Shown here one piece after another: positions 22,374 to 31,004 of a stretch of 64,000 nucleotides of DNA (within the stretch, counting starts at the first letter, position 1; the number at the start of each line of letters is the position of its first letter). The notes under the pieces were generated by a model, which searched no databases, was not told the DNA's origin, and worked only from the letters and a program-made list of their open reading frames with translations. Both the position numbers and the translations under genes were made by a program. Source of the DNA: Pseudomonas citronellolis (GTDB lineage Bacteria; Pseudomonadota; Gammaproteobacteria; Pseudomonadales; Pseudomonadaceae). Location of the stretch: assembly GCF_029335315.1 (NCBI RefSeq), contig NZ_JARJLT010000343.1, forward strand, positions 19,544 through 83,543. Direction: 5' to 3'.

Positions 22374-22979
22374 TCAGGCGGCCTGCGGAATGCCGCTGTG
22401 GAAGCGAAACTCTTCGTCCGGCGAGCTGATCAGCTGCGCCTCGACCTCACGGATGTGCGCCACCCGCCGCTGGATGTCGGCCTCATCGCCATAACGCCGG
22501 GCCAGCGCCAGGTAGCCCTGGAAATGCCGCGCCTCGGACTTGAGCAGCGAGCCGTAGAACTTCGCCAGGTCGGCGTCCAGGTGATCGACCAGGGCGGCGA
22601 AGCGCTCGCAGCTGCGGCACTCGATGAAGGCGCCGACGATCAGGGTATCGACCAGCTTGTGCGGTTCATGGTTGCGCACCGCCGCGCGCAGGCCCGAGGC
22701 GTAGCGCCCGGCGGAGATCGGGCGCAGGCCGATGCCGCGCTTCTTGAGGATCGCCAGCACCTGCTCGTGGTGGCGCAGTTCCTCGCGCGCCAGGCGCGAC
22801 ATGAAATTCACCAGATCTTCATGGGCGCTGTATTTGGCGATCAGCGCCAGGGCCGTGCTGGCGGCCTTGAACTCGTTGTTCTTGTGGTCGATCAGCAGAA
22901 CCTCCTGGTCCCGCAGCGCGGCCTCGACCCAGGCGTCGGGCGTGGCGCAACCAAGAAATTCGCGGATTTCGGACAACAT
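22374..22979 (-). CDS. miaE: tRNA-(ms2io6A)-hydroxylase MiaE
   Basis: 201 residues. Diiron oxygenase that hydroxylates ms2i6A37 of tRNAs. The ferritin-like iron ligands are visible as EELRHHEQ in one helix and SEARHFQG in another, with ECRSCERF between. Start 22979 (MLSEIREFLGC) is chosen; the open frame runs 33 codons further without family similarity. Needs oxygen, and lies next to an anaerobically controlled stress gene. Confidence 0.94.
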   Translation of the reverse strand: MLSEIREFLGCATPDAWVEAALRDQEVLLIDHKNNEFKAASTALALIAKYSAHEDLVNFMSRLAREELRHHEQVLAILKKRGIGLRPISAGRYASGLRAAVRNHEPHKLVDTLIVGAFIECRSCERFAALVDHLDADLAKFYGSLLKSEARHFQGYLALARRYGDEADIQRRVAHIREVEAQLISSPDEEFRFHSGIPQAA

Positions 22980-23080
22980 GACGGGCTCCAATGGCTCATG
23001 GCCGGGCGCACGAAGGGTTCGCCAGCGGCCTGAAAGGCGGAGCATTATACGAATGCGCCGGCGCTCGGCCAGTTCCACTG

Positions 23081-23123
23081 TTGATATGCCTCAAGATCGG
23101 CAGTGCCGGAACCCGACTACAGT
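23081..23123 (+). promoter_or_regulatory. Anr (Fnr-type) box and promoter of the universal stress protein gene
   Basis: TTGATATGCCTCAA (23081-23094) matches TTGAT-N4-ATCAA at nine of ten positions. A -10-like TACAGT is at 23118-23123, placing the box centre close to -41.5 of the predicted start, the class II activator position. Confidence 0.72.
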
Positions 23124-23163
23124 TGTTGCACATATACAAGCCACGCGCGCCAGGGAGACGACC

Positions 23164-24027
23164 ATGCAAGCCATCCGCAGCATTCTCGTAGTAGTGGACC
23201 CCGACCAGCCCGACGGCCTGGCGCTCAAGCGCGCCAAGCTGATCGCCAGCGTCACCCAATCCCACCTGCACCTGCTGGCCTGCGCGAAGCAGGGCGACGC
23301 CAGCGCCCGCCTCGAGGAGCTGACCGCCAGCCTGCGCGAGGAAGGCTACAGCAGCAGCTGCCGGCAGGCCTGGCACGACAACCTGCACACCAGCATCATC
23401 ACCGAACAGCAGGCCGAGGGCTGCGGCCTGGTGGTCAAGCAGCACGTGCCGGACAGCCCGCTGAAGAAAGCGCTGCTCACTCCGGACGACTGGAAACTGC
23501 TGCGCTACTGCCCATCCCCGGTGCTGCTGGTGAAGAGCGCGGCGCCCTGGGCCGGGCGCACAATTCTGGCGGCGGTCGATGTCGGCAACAACGACGCGGA
23601 GCACCGCGCGCTGCACGCCAGCATCGTCAGCCACGCCTACGACATCGCCGGGCTGACCCACGGACAGCTGCACGTAATCAGCGCCCACCCCTCGCCGATG
23701 CTCTCGGCGGCCGACCCGTCCTTCCAGCTCAGCGAAACCATCGAGGCCCGCTACCGCGAGGCGTGCAAGGCGTTCCAGGCCGAGTACGGGGTGGACGACG
23801 AACACCTGCACATCGAGGAAGGCCCAGCGGACGTACTCATCCCGCGCACCGCGCACCAGCTGGAAGCGGCGGTGACGGTGATCGGCACCGTGGCGCGCAC
23901 CGGCTTCTCCGGCGCGCTGATCGGCAACACCGCCGAAGTGGTGCTCGACGCCCTGGAGAGCGACGTGCTGGTACTCAAGCCGGACGAGGTCATCGCCCAC
24001 CTCGAGGAGCTGGCGGCGAAGGTCTGA
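23164..24027 (+). CDS. Tandem universal stress protein (UspE type)
   Basis: 287 residues with two Usp domains: 1-125 (IRSILVVVDPDQPDGLALKRA...CPSPVLLVK) and 130-280 (ILAAVDVGNNDAEHRAL...GNTAEVVLDALESDVLVLKP). The second keeps the G-2x-G-9x-G-S/N style nucleotide pattern (GTVARTGFSGALIGNT). The long upstream open frame overlaps miaE on the other strand and is ignored; 23164 gives the family start. The Anr box suggests oxygen-limited expression, as reported for P. aeruginosa Usp proteins; the position fits PA1789. Confidence 0.9.
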   Translation: MQAIRSILVVVDPDQPDGLALKRAKLIASVTQSHLHLLACAKQGDASARLEELTASLREEGYSSSCRQAWHDNLHTSIITEQQAEGCGLVVKQHVPDSPLKKALLTPDDWKLLRYCPSPVLLVKSAAPWAGRTILAAVDVGNNDAEHRALHASIVSHAYDIAGLTHGQLHVISAHPSPMLSAADPSFQLSETIEARYREACKAFQAEYGVDDEHLHIEEGPADVLIPRTAHQLEAAVTVIGTVARTGFSGALIGNTAEVVLDALESDVLVLKPDEVIAHLEELAAKV

Positions 24028-24028
24028 C

Positions 24029-25252
24029 CTAGGCGGCGGCGCCCGCCTCCAGCAACGCCCGCAGGCGGAGCCCCTCCGCCTTGCGGCAACCCACGTGCAC
24101 CCGCTCCAGGCCGAGCCAGTCGGCCATCTCGCGCAACTGCCCGGCCAGCGCGCGCAGCCCTTCTTCGCCCAGCGGCAATTGCTCCTCGTGTACCGCATGC
24201 ACGGCCAGGCGCCCGGCCGCCCGCTCGGCGCGCAGGTCGATACGCGCCGCGAGGCGTTCGTCGTACAGGAACGGCAGCACGTAGTAGCCATAGACCCGTT
24301 TGTGCTGCGGCGTGTAGATCTCCAGGCGGTAGCGGAAGTCGAACAGCCGCTCGGTGCGCGCGCGCTCCCAGACCAACGAGTCGAAGGGCGACAGCAGCGC
24401 GCTGGCCTTCACCTTGCGCGGCAACAGCGGCTCGCCGGCGACGTAGGCCGACTGCGACCAACCCTGCACCGCCACCTCACGCAACGCGCCCTCCTCCACC
24501 AACTCGGCCAGGCGCGCCTTGCTGTCGGCCGGGTCCAGGCGGAAGTAGTCGCGCAGGTCGGTCTCGCTGGCCACGCCCAGCGCGTTGGCGGCGTGCAGCA
24601 GCAGGCCGCGCTGGGCCTGCTCGGCGTCGGGCTCCGGCTGCGCCAGCAGGGCCGCCGGCAGCACGCGCTCGGGCAGGTCGTAGAGCCGTTCGAAACCACG
24701 GCGCCCGGCCACGGTCACCTCGCCGGCGGCGAACAACCATTCCAGCGCGTGTTTCTCGTCGCTCCAGTCCCACCAGGGCCCGGCGCGTTCGCTGCGCGTG
24801 GTGAGGCTGCCGGCGCCCAGCGCCCCTTGCTCGCGCACCGCCTGCAGCACCCGTTCGAGCACCTCGCGGTGCTCTTCGCCGAAGCGCGCCAGCTGCTTGT
24901 AGATACCCTGCCCCGCCGCCGCCCGACGCATGCGCCAGCGCATCAGCGGGTACAGCTCCAGCGGCAGCAACGAAGCCTCGTGGCCCCAGTATTCGAACAT
25001 GCGCCGGTGCCGCCCGGCGCTCCAGGCGGCCTCGTCCAGCAGCGCCTGGGAGTAGTTGCCCAGGCGCGAGAACAGCGGCAGGTAGTGCGAGCGCACCAGC
25101 GCGTTGACCGAGTCGATCTGCACCACGCCCAGGCGCTCCAGCACCTGCTGCAGGTGCCGGCGCTGCACCTGCGCGCGCGGCTTGCGGGCGGCGAAACCCT
25201 GGGCCGCGAGGGCCAGGCGCCGGGCTTGCTTGAGGGACAGGCTATCGGTCAT
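24029..25252 (-). CDS. YcaQ-like winged-helix DNA glycosylase
   Basis: 407 residues of the HTH_42 family, to which E. coli YcaQ (interstrand cross-link glycosylase) and Streptomyces AlkZ belong. Visible family features are the N-terminal LGVVQIDSVNALVRSHYLPL, EYWGHEASLLP, and a central winged-helix region. The QxQ catalytic motif of YcaQ should lie in the VVQID segment; here VQID is present. Convergent with the Usp gene, ending one base apart. Confidence 0.85.
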   Translation of the reverse strand: MTDSLSLKQARRLALAAQGFAARKPRAQVQRRHLQQVLERLGVVQIDSVNALVRSHYLPLFSRLGNYSQALLDEAAWSAGRHRRMFEYWGHEASLLPLELYPLMRWRMRRAAAGQGIYKQLARFGEEHREVLERVLQAVREQGALGAGSLTTRSERAGPWWDWSDEKHALEWLFAAGEVTVAGRRGFERLYDLPERVLPAALLAQPEPDAEQAQRGLLLHAANALGVASETDLRDYFRLDPADSKARLAELVEEGALREVAVQGWSQSAYVAGEPLLPRKVKASALLSPFDSLVWERARTERLFDFRYRLEIYTPQHKRVYGYYVLPFLYDERLAARIDLRAERAAGRLAVHAVHEEQLPLGEEGLRALAGQLREMADWLGLERVHVGCRKAEGLRLRALLEAGAAA

Positions 25253-25312
25253 GCGGCGCGCTTCCTCGGCGGATCGAGGTTCGATCCTACGCCAAAGCCG
25301 CCAGCGCTGGCA

Positions 25313-25783
25313 TCAAACGGACAAGGCTGCGGCGACGGGGGCGGGAAATGGCCGGGCGATGTTGAACGCTTCGGCGCTCGGCCCGCGCTCTTCGAGGCGT
25401 CGCAAGGCAGCCTGGGCGTCGGCAAGGGTCGGCAGCTGCCCCGCCGGCAACCACCAGAGCGCCAAAGTCGGGCCCGGCAGCTTGTCCATCCACTCCTTGC
25501 GCCGGCGCAGCACGGCGAGATGCTCGCCGCCATAGACGTAGTCGCGCAGCGCCTCCAGGGATTCCCAGAGCGACAGGTTGACGATGATCCGCGGATCGGC
25601 GAAGGCCTGGATGGCGGTGGCGTCACCGGCCTCGTCCTGCAGGCGCCAGACGAAGCCGGGGCTGGCTTCGGCGAGGGCGTTCACCGGGGCGAGTTGCTCG
25701 ACGAAACCGCTCATCTGCGGGTGATCCAGAGCGAACCTGGCCCGGGCTATGTTGACCTGGGCCAGGTGGTAGCGTTGCGGCAT
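25313..25783 (-). CDS. DUF3291 (monooxygenase-like) protein
   Basis: 156 residues. Pattern LAQVNIARARFALDHPQMSGFVEQLAPVN at the start and SLWESLEALRDYVYGGEHLAVLRRRKEWM in the middle are typical of DUF3291 proteins, which have a dimeric alpha/beta-barrel like antibiotic-synthesis monooxygenases. No characterised activity. Start 25783 is chosen because the sequence upstream is an artefact of overlap with the DUF1127 gene. Probably an operon with the DUF1127 gene 19 bases upstream. Confidence 0.83.
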   Translation of the reverse strand: MPQRYHLAQVNIARARFALDHPQMSGFVEQLAPVNALAEASPGFVWRLQDEAGDATAIQAFADPRIIVNLSLWESLEALRDYVYGGEHLAVLRRRKEWMDKLPGPTLALWWLPAGQLPTLADAQAALRRLEERGPSAEAFNIARPFPAPVAAALSV

Positions 25784-25802
25784 GAGCTGTCCTTGGCGCG
25801 CA

Positions 25803-26036
25803 TCAGCGACGCAGATGGTCGATCCAGAAGGGTTTCTCGGCTTCCTGCAGGATGTCGGCGCGGCTGAGGCCGATATCCTTGAGCGCCGAGTCACTGAGGC
25901 TGGCCAGCTGTTCGCGCTGCCGCGCCAGTTCCCGCCAGCGCCGGATGCGCATCAGCGCCAGGCGCCAGATCGGCGCGCCGGGGTGCAGCCAGTCACGTAC
26001 CAGGGGTGCCGCTACGAATCCGAATTGAGCTTTCAT
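25803..26036 (-). CDS. Small DUF1127 protein
   Basis: 77 residues. The DUF1127 core is WRELARQREQLASLSDSALKDIGLSRADI, an arginine-rich helical hairpin that in other bacteria binds RNA or affects stress and phosphate responses. Start 26036 (MKAQFGFVAAPLV) follows GGAGG. It is divergent from a LysR regulator 97 bases away, which commonly controls such neighbours. Confidence 0.86.
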   Translation of the reverse strand: MKAQFGFVAAPLVRDWLHPGAPIWRLALMRIRRWRELARQREQLASLSDSALKDIGLSRADILQEAEKPFWIDHLRR

Positions 26037-26133
26037 GGTGCCGTCCTCCCTGTGGGGTTGGCGCCAGTCTCGCGCCGGGCGTAAGATCAATCCAACGAAT
26101 CATTCTTATGCATCCCATCTCGGAGATTGATGT

Positions 26134-26988
26134 ATGAGCAGCTTCCCCAGCATCGACAGCGAACTGCTGCGCACCTTCGTCGCCATCGCCGACCACGGCG
26201 GTTTCACCCGCGCCGCCGAGATGGTCAACCGCACCCAGTCGGCGGTGAGCATGCAGATGAAGCGCCTGGAGGAAGACGTGCTCGAACGCACCCTGTTCGA
26301 GCGCGATGGCCGCCAGGTGCGCCTCACCCCCGAGGGCCAGGTGCTGCTGGGCTACGCGCGGCGCATCCTGCGGCTGCAGGGCGAGGTGTTCAACACCCTG
26401 CGCCAGCCGCACATGGTCGGCGCGGTGCGCATCGGCACCCCGGACGACTACGTGATGCGCTTCCTGCCGGAGATCCTCTCGCGCTTCGCCCAGGCCTACC
26501 CGCTGGTGCAAGTGGAAGTGCATTGCGAGACCTCGTCGCAACTGCTCACCCGCAACGACCTGGACCTGACCATCGTCACCCGCGAACCGGGCACCGAGAT
26601 CGGCCAGCTACTGCGCCAGGAGCCATTCGTCTGGATGGCCGCGGAAAGCTTCTGTCCGCAGGAGCAGCGCCCGCTGCCACTGGCGATGTTCAACACCAGC
26701 TGCTTCTGCCGAGCCTGGGCCTGCAACGCCCTCGAAGCCCTGGAGATCGACTACCGCATCGCCTACAGCAGCCCCAGCCTGTCGGCGCTGTTCGCCGTGG
26801 CCAGCGCGGGCCTGGCGGTCACCGCGCAGCTGCGCAGCCTGCTGACCGGCAACCTGCGCATCATCGGCGAGGAAGAAGGCCTGCCGACGCTGCCCTCGGC
26901 GAGCATCGTGCTGCTGCGCAATCCGCCGCGGCAGTCGCCGATCACCGACAAGCTGGCCGAATACATCGTCGAAGGTTTCGGTGGCTGA
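26134..26988 (+). CDS. LysR-family transcriptional regulator
   Basis: 284 residues. N-terminal winged helix-turn-helix (LLRTFVAIADHGGFTRAAEMVNRTQSAVSMQMKRLE) and a C-terminal effector domain. It is divergent from the DUF1127/DUF3291 pair. The gap contains GATCAATCC and GAATCATTC-like half sites near 26085-26110 that may be its operator. Effector unknown. Six bases separate its stop from the convergent TauE-type gene. Confidence 0.9.
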   Translation: MSSFPSIDSELLRTFVAIADHGGFTRAAEMVNRTQSAVSMQMKRLEEDVLERTLFERDGRQVRLTPEGQVLLGYARRILRLQGEVFNTLRQPHMVGAVRIGTPDDYVMRFLPEILSRFAQAYPLVQVEVHCETSSQLLTRNDLDLTIVTREPGTEIGQLLRQEPFVWMAAESFCPQEQRPLPLAMFNTSCFCRAWACNALEALEIDYRIAYSSPSLSALFAVASAGLAVTAQLRSLLTGNLRIIGEEEGLPTLPSASIVLLRNPPRQSPITDKLAEYIVEGFGG

Positions 26989-26994
26989 GGGGCG

Positions 26995-27735
26995 TCACTG
27001 ACGCATCAGGAGCAGCGCGCAAACCACCAGGAACAAGCTGAAGGCCATGCGCAGGGCGCGCTCGGGCAAGGCGTGCGCCAGCTTCACCCCCCAGGAAATG
27101 CTCAGCAAGCCACCAGCCGCGAGGCAGGCGCCGATGCGCCAGTCGACGTGCCCGTGCAGCGCATAGGTGCCCAGCGCCACCGCCGTGCTGGGCGCGGCCA
27201 GGGACAACGCCAGACCCTGCGCCACCACCTGGCTGAAGCCGAACAGCGAGGTCAGCACAGGCGTAGCCAGCACCCCGCCGCCCACGCCGAAGAGCCCGCC
27301 CAGGGAGCCGGCACCGAGACCCAGCGCGGCGAACCAGGGTAGCCCCGGCGCGCTTTCCCGGGGCCGCTCGGCGAAACGCTGGCGCAGCAGCAGGTACACG
27401 GCCAGGGCCAGCAGAAACACCACGAAGGCCGTGCGCATGTGCGCCGCGTCGATGCGCAGCGCCAGGCTGGAAGCGAGGAAGGCGCAGAGCAGGCCGGTCA
27501 CCGCCAGCACCGCCGCCCGCGCCGGGTCGATACGGTTGCGCCGGTGGTAGCTGCGCAAGGCCAGGAAGGCGTTGGGCACCACCATCACCAGCGCCGTGCC
27601 CTGGGCCAGTTGCTGGTCGAGGCCGAACAGCACGCCCAGCGCGGGAATCGCCAGCAGCCCGCCGCCGATGCCGAACAGGCCGCCGAGGCAACCCAGCACC
27701 AGCCCAAGAAGAAAATCCAAGCCCATTTCCAGCAT
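26995..27735 (-). CDS. TauE/SafE-family membrane transporter
   Basis: 246 residues with about eight hydrophobic segments. Two glycine-rich repeats (GLVLGCLGGLFGIGGGLLAIP and LGAGSLGGLFGVGGGVLATP) are the signature of this anion exporter family (sulfite, sulfoacetate or related organic acids). Start 27735 follows a clear GGAGG at 5-base spacing; an ATG five codons upstream lies before that site. Divergent from a LysR gene, with a large inverted repeat between them. Confidence 0.9.
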   Translation of the reverse strand: MLEMGLDFLLGLVLGCLGGLFGIGGGLLAIPALGVLFGLDQQLAQGTALVMVVPNAFLALRSYHRRNRIDPARAAVLAVTGLLCAFLASSLALRIDAAHMRTAFVVFLLALAVYLLLRQRFAERPRESAPGLPWFAALGLGAGSLGGLFGVGGGVLATPVLTSLFGFSQVVAQGLALSLAAPSTAVALGTYALHGHVDWRIGACLAAGGLLSISWGVKLAHALPERALRMAFSLFLVVCALLLMRQ

Positions 27736-27784
27736 GCGTACCTCCAGCATTCGGACGCCATGCTAGAAAACCGTCGCTGGATGG

Positions 27785-27819
27785 GAAACGCAAAGCCCAG
27801 CACAATAGCTTTGCGTTTC
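27785..27819. promoter_or_regulatory. 12-bp inverted-repeat operator between the TauE-type and LysR genes
   Basis: GAAACGCAAAGC - 11 bases - GCTTTGCGTTTC, perfect in both arms, centred in the 101-base divergent gap and ending 17 bases before the LysR start. Expected binding site of the adjacent LysR protein. Confidence 0.75.
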
Positions 27820-27836
27820 AAGCACAGGTATTTGCC

Positions 27837-28808
27837 ATGACTCCGACCGCCCTGGAAGACCAGCTGGACCTGTTCCTCGACGTGCTCGACAGCGGCAGCT
27901 TTTCCGCCGCCGCCCGCCTGCGCCAGCTCACCCCGTCGGCGGTGGCGCGGCGCATGGACGCCCTCGAGCAAGGCCTGGGCAGCCCGCTGCTGGCGCGCAC
28001 CACCCACGCGGTACGCGCCACCCCGGCCGGCCTGGCCTTCGCCGAACGCGCGCGGCGCATCGTCGAGGAACTGCGCCAGGCCCGCGCCGAGGCGGTGTCG
28101 CTGAGCACCGCCCCGGAAGGCCTGATCCGCATCGACGCGCCGGTGCCGTTCGGCCGCCGCCACCTGGCGCCGGCCCTGGCCGACTTCCTGCGGCTCAATC
28201 CCGGACTGGACGTGCAGCTGCGCCTGATCGACAGCTTCACCGACCAGCAGGGCGACAACCTCGGCCAGGTCGACCTGGTGCTGCGCATCGGCCCGCTGCC
28301 CGACAGCCGCCTGGTGGGAACCCTGCTCGCGCCCATGCGGCGTATCGTCTGCGCCAGCCCCGACTACCTGGCCCGGCATGGCCGGCCGACGTCGCCCCGG
28401 CAGCTGCCCGAGCACGTCGGCCTCGACTGGGAAGGCCTGGCGCCGCCGCTGGTCTGGCGTTTCGCTGTCGACGGGCGCCTGCAGCACCTGCGTCCCCGGC
28501 GCCTGCGGCTGACCACCAACAATGGCGAGACGCTGGTCGAAGGCGCCTTGCAGGGCCTGGGCCTGGCGCACCTGCCAACCTGGATGTGCAGCGAGTACCT
28601 GGTGCGCGGTGAACTGCTGCCATTGTTCTGCGAGCAGGGCCTGCCGGAGCCCGAGCCCGGCGGGATCCACGCTCTGCGCCTGGAGCGCGGCCCCCACCCG
28701 CGCAGCCAGCGCCTGCTGGCGTTCCTCGCCCAGCGCTTCGGCTTCCCGCCGCCCTGGGATCGCGACCTGGCGGAGCATCTCGGACAGGCGCAACTGGCCA
28801 AGAAATAG
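27837..28808 (+). CDS. LysR-family transcriptional regulator
   Basis: 323 residues. Winged helix at 5-65 (LFLDVLDSGSFSAAARLRQLTPSAVARRMDALE), and an effector domain of the CrgA/DsdC-like group with VDLVLRIGPLPDSRLVGTLL. It is divergent from the TauE/SafE exporter gene and so is the likely regulator of it. Its own start lies just past the shared inverted repeat, which fits autorepression. Confidence 0.9.
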   Translation: MTPTALEDQLDLFLDVLDSGSFSAAARLRQLTPSAVARRMDALEQGLGSPLLARTTHAVRATPAGLAFAERARRIVEELRQARAEAVSLSTAPEGLIRIDAPVPFGRRHLAPALADFLRLNPGLDVQLRLIDSFTDQQGDNLGQVDLVLRIGPLPDSRLVGTLLAPMRRIVCASPDYLARHGRPTSPRQLPEHVGLDWEGLAPPLVWRFAVDGRLQHLRPRRLRLTTNNGETLVEGALQGLGLAHLPTWMCSEYLVRGELLPLFCEQGLPEPEPGGIHALRLERGPHPRSQRLLAFLAQRFGFPPPWDRDLAEHLGQAQLAKK

Positions 28809-28853
28809 CCAGCGCGCTAAATTAATGTGCAATCACCTATTCCGGAGGCCGCC

Positions 28854-29306
28854 ATGAACTCCCCCCTGGCCAACTGCGAAGCGCTCAAGCTCGACAACCA
28901 GCTGTGCTTCGCCCTGTACTCCACCTCGCTGCAGATGACCAAGGTCTACAAGCCGTTGCTGCAGGCATTGGGCCTGACCTACCCGCAGTACATCGCCATG
29001 CTGGTGCTATGGGAGCAGGACGGCATCACCGTCGGCGAGATCAGCTCGCGCATGCTCACCGACCCCGGCTCCCTCACCCCGCTGCTCAAGCGCCTGGAAG
29101 GCGAAGGCCTGATCACTCGCACGCGCAGCGCCAGCGACGAGCGCGTGGTGGAACTGCGTCTCACCGACAAAGGTCGCGACCTGCGCCAGCAGGCCGAGAG
29201 CATTCCCGCCTGCATCCTCACCGCCAGCGGGCTCGACCTGGAACAGCTGGGCGAGCTGAAGAAAGAGCTGGTGGGCCTGCGCGGCAGCCTGCAAGGCTCG
29301 AACTAG
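28854..29306 (+). CDS. ohrR: Organic hydroperoxide repressor OhrR
   Basis: 150-residue MarR-family sensor. Cys18 in LDNQLCFALYSTSL is the reactive cysteine; Cys8 and Cys120 are also present. The winged helix includes [18 protein letters not shown]. Start 28854 follows GGAGG at 5 bases. The ohr gene follows in the same direction with its own promoter. It is a paralogue of ospR in this window, with the same core motifs. Confidence 0.94.
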   Translation: MNSPLANCEALKLDNQLCFALYSTSLQMTKVYKPLLQALGLTYPQYIAMLVLWEQDGITVGEISSRMLTDPGSLTPLLKRLEGEGLITRTRSASDERVVELRLTDKGRDLRQQAESIPACILTASGLDLEQLGELKKELVGLRGSLQGSN

Positions 29307-29318
29307 GCGCTTATTCCC

Positions 29319-29345
29319 GAATTCGCACAGATTTATCGCGAATTC
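29319..29345. promoter_or_regulatory. 8-bp inverted repeat upstream of the ohr promoter
   Basis: GAATTCGC and GCGAATTC arms, 11 bases apart, lie between the ohrR stop and the -35 of ohr. It could be an OhrR operator or a weak ohrR terminator. Confidence 0.4.
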
Positions 29346-29359
29346 TTCCGACAAATATC

Positions 29360-29388
29360 TTGCGCACAAAATAACTCGGCACTAATCT
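29360..29388 (+). promoter_or_regulatory. Likely promoter of ohr
   Basis: TTGCGC (29360-29365), 17 bases, TAATCT (29383-29388), about 65 bases before the ohr start in an AT-rich gap. Confidence 0.55.
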
Positions 29389-29453
29389 CTGCCTCACGCA
29401 CTTACTTATCGCGCAAAACATTAACGAGCAAACAGAATCCCGGAGAGACCGCC

Positions 29454-29882
29454 ATGCAAACCATCAAAGCCCTCTACACCGCCACCGCTACCGCCACCGG
29501 AGGCCGTGACGGCCGCGCCATCTCCTCCGACGGCATCCTCGACGTGAAGCTGAGCACCCCGCGCGAACTGGGCGGCCAGGGCGGCAACGCGACCAACCCC
29601 GAACAACTGTTCGCCGCCGGCTACTCGGCCTGCTTCATCGGCGCCCTGAAATTCGTCGCCGGCCAGAGCAAGCGCCAGCTTCCCGCCGACGCCTCGATCA
29701 CCGGCAAGGTCGGCATCGGGCAGATTCCCGGCGGCTTCGGCCTGGAAGTGGAACTGAACATCAGCCTGCCGGGCCTGGACCGCGCCGTCGCCGAAGAGCT
29801 GGTCGCCGCGGCCCACCAGGTCTGCCCGTACTCCAACGCCACTCGCGGCAATATCGACGTGCGCCTGAACGTCGCCGTCTGA
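29454..29882 (+). CDS. ohr: Organic hydroperoxide reductase Ohr
   Basis: 142 residues. Thiol peroxidase of the OsmC superfamily that reduces lipid and organic hydroperoxides using lipoylated proteins. The peroxidatic Cys is in [12 protein letters not shown] and the resolving Cys in [13 protein letters not shown]; the N-terminal Arg of the active site is in GGRDGRA. Adjacent to its repressor ohrR. Confidence 0.97.
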   Translation: MQTIKALYTATATATGGRDGRAISSDGILDVKLSTPRELGGQGGNATNPEQLFAAGYSACFIGALKFVAGQSKRQLPADASITGKVGIGQIPGGFGLEVELNISLPGLDRAVAEELVAAAHQVCPYSNATRGNIDVRLNVAV

Positions 29883-29911
29883 CCCCACCCTCGCCCACGG
29901 AGAACATGCAC

Positions 29912-30931
29912 ATGAAAGCGTTCGGCAAGACTCTGCTCGGCAGCCTGCTGGCCCTGGCCATCGGCAACGCCTTCGGCGCCGGCAGCCCCGGCGTCCAGCA
30001 CGATACCCAGGCGTTCCTCGAAGTCCTGGAAGCCGGCGGCGGCAAGCCCCTGGAAACCCTCGCGCCGAAAGACGCCCGCGCGGTCCTGACCGGCGCCCAG
30101 GCCTCGGTCAAGGTCGACCTGTCCGGCACCACGATCAGCGAGAAGACCATCCAGGCCGACGGCCAGCGCATCAAGCTGACCATCGTCCGCCCGGCCAACG
30201 CCAAGGGCAGCCTGCCGGTGTTCATGTTCTTCCATGGCGGCGGCTGGGTGCTGGGCGACTATCCGACCCACGCCCGGCTGATCCACGACCTGGTGATCAG
30301 CTCCGGCGCGGCGGCGGTCTACGTCGACTACACGCCCTCCCCCGAGGCGCACTACCCGGTAGCCATCAACCAGGCCTACGCGGCGACGAAATGGGTGGCC
30401 GAACACGGCAAGGACATCGACGTCGACGGCACACGCCTGGCGGTGGCCGGCAACAGCGTCGGCGGCAACATGGCCGCGGTGGTCGCGCTGATGGCCAAGG
30501 ACAAGGGCACGCCCAAGCTGCGCTTCCAGGCCCTGCTCTGGCCGGTGACCGACGCCAGCTTCGAGACCGCCTCGTACAACCAGTTCGCCCAGGGCCACTT
30601 CCTCACCAAGCCGATGATGCAGTGGTTCTGGAACAGCTACACCACCGACCCGAAACAGCGCGCCGAGATCTATGCCTCGCCGCTGCGCGCTACCAGCGCA
30701 CAGTTGCAGGGCCTGCCGCCGGCGCTGGTGCAGACCGCCGAGTTCGACGTGCTGCGCGACGAAGGCGAAGCCTACGCCCGCAAGCTCGACGCCGCCGGCG
30801 TGGCGGTCACCGCCGTGCGCTACAACGGCATGATCCACGACTACGGCCTGCTCAACCCGCTGGCCCAGGTCCCCGCCGTGCAGGCCGCCCTGCGCCAGGC
30901 CGGGGAAGAGTTGAAGGTGCACCTGAAATAA
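29912..30931 (+). CDS. Secreted alpha/beta hydrolase (hormone-sensitive lipase type)
   Basis: 339 residues. N-terminal signal peptide (KTLLGSLLALAIGNAFGA), so periplasmic or secreted. The oxyanion-hole motif HGGGWVLGDY and the nucleophile elbow GNSVGGNMA (the usual GDSAGG with Asn and Val) place it in the HSL/esterase family IV; the acid and base are likely in AEFDVLRDEGEAYA and MIHDYGLLN. An ATG two codons upstream is possible. It sits between ohr and efp and probably follows ohr on its transcript. Substrate unknown. Confidence 0.87.
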   Translation: MKAFGKTLLGSLLALAIGNAFGAGSPGVQHDTQAFLEVLEAGGGKPLETLAPKDARAVLTGAQASVKVDLSGTTISEKTIQADGQRIKLTIVRPANAKGSLPVFMFFHGGGWVLGDYPTHARLIHDLVISSGAAAVYVDYTPSPEAHYPVAINQAYAATKWVAEHGKDIDVDGTRLAVAGNSVGGNMAAVVALMAKDKGTPKLRFQALLWPVTDASFETASYNQFAQGHFLTKPMMQWFWNSYTTDPKQRAEIYASPLRATSAQLQGLPPALVQTAEFDVLRDEGEAYARKLDAAGVAVTAVRYNGMIHDYGLLNPLAQVPAVQAALRQAGEELKVHLK

Positions 30932-30960
30932 CACCTTCGGAAAAAACAGTAGGCGGAAAC

Positions 30961-30990
30961 GAAAAAGCCCGGCATCTGCCGGGCTTTTTC
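30961..30990. terminator. Bidirectional terminator between the hydrolase gene and efp
   Basis: AAAAAGCCCGGCA-TC-TGCCGGGCTTTTT between convergent genes. Confidence 0.9.
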
Positions 30991-31004
30991 TGTCACACGA
31001 AGGC

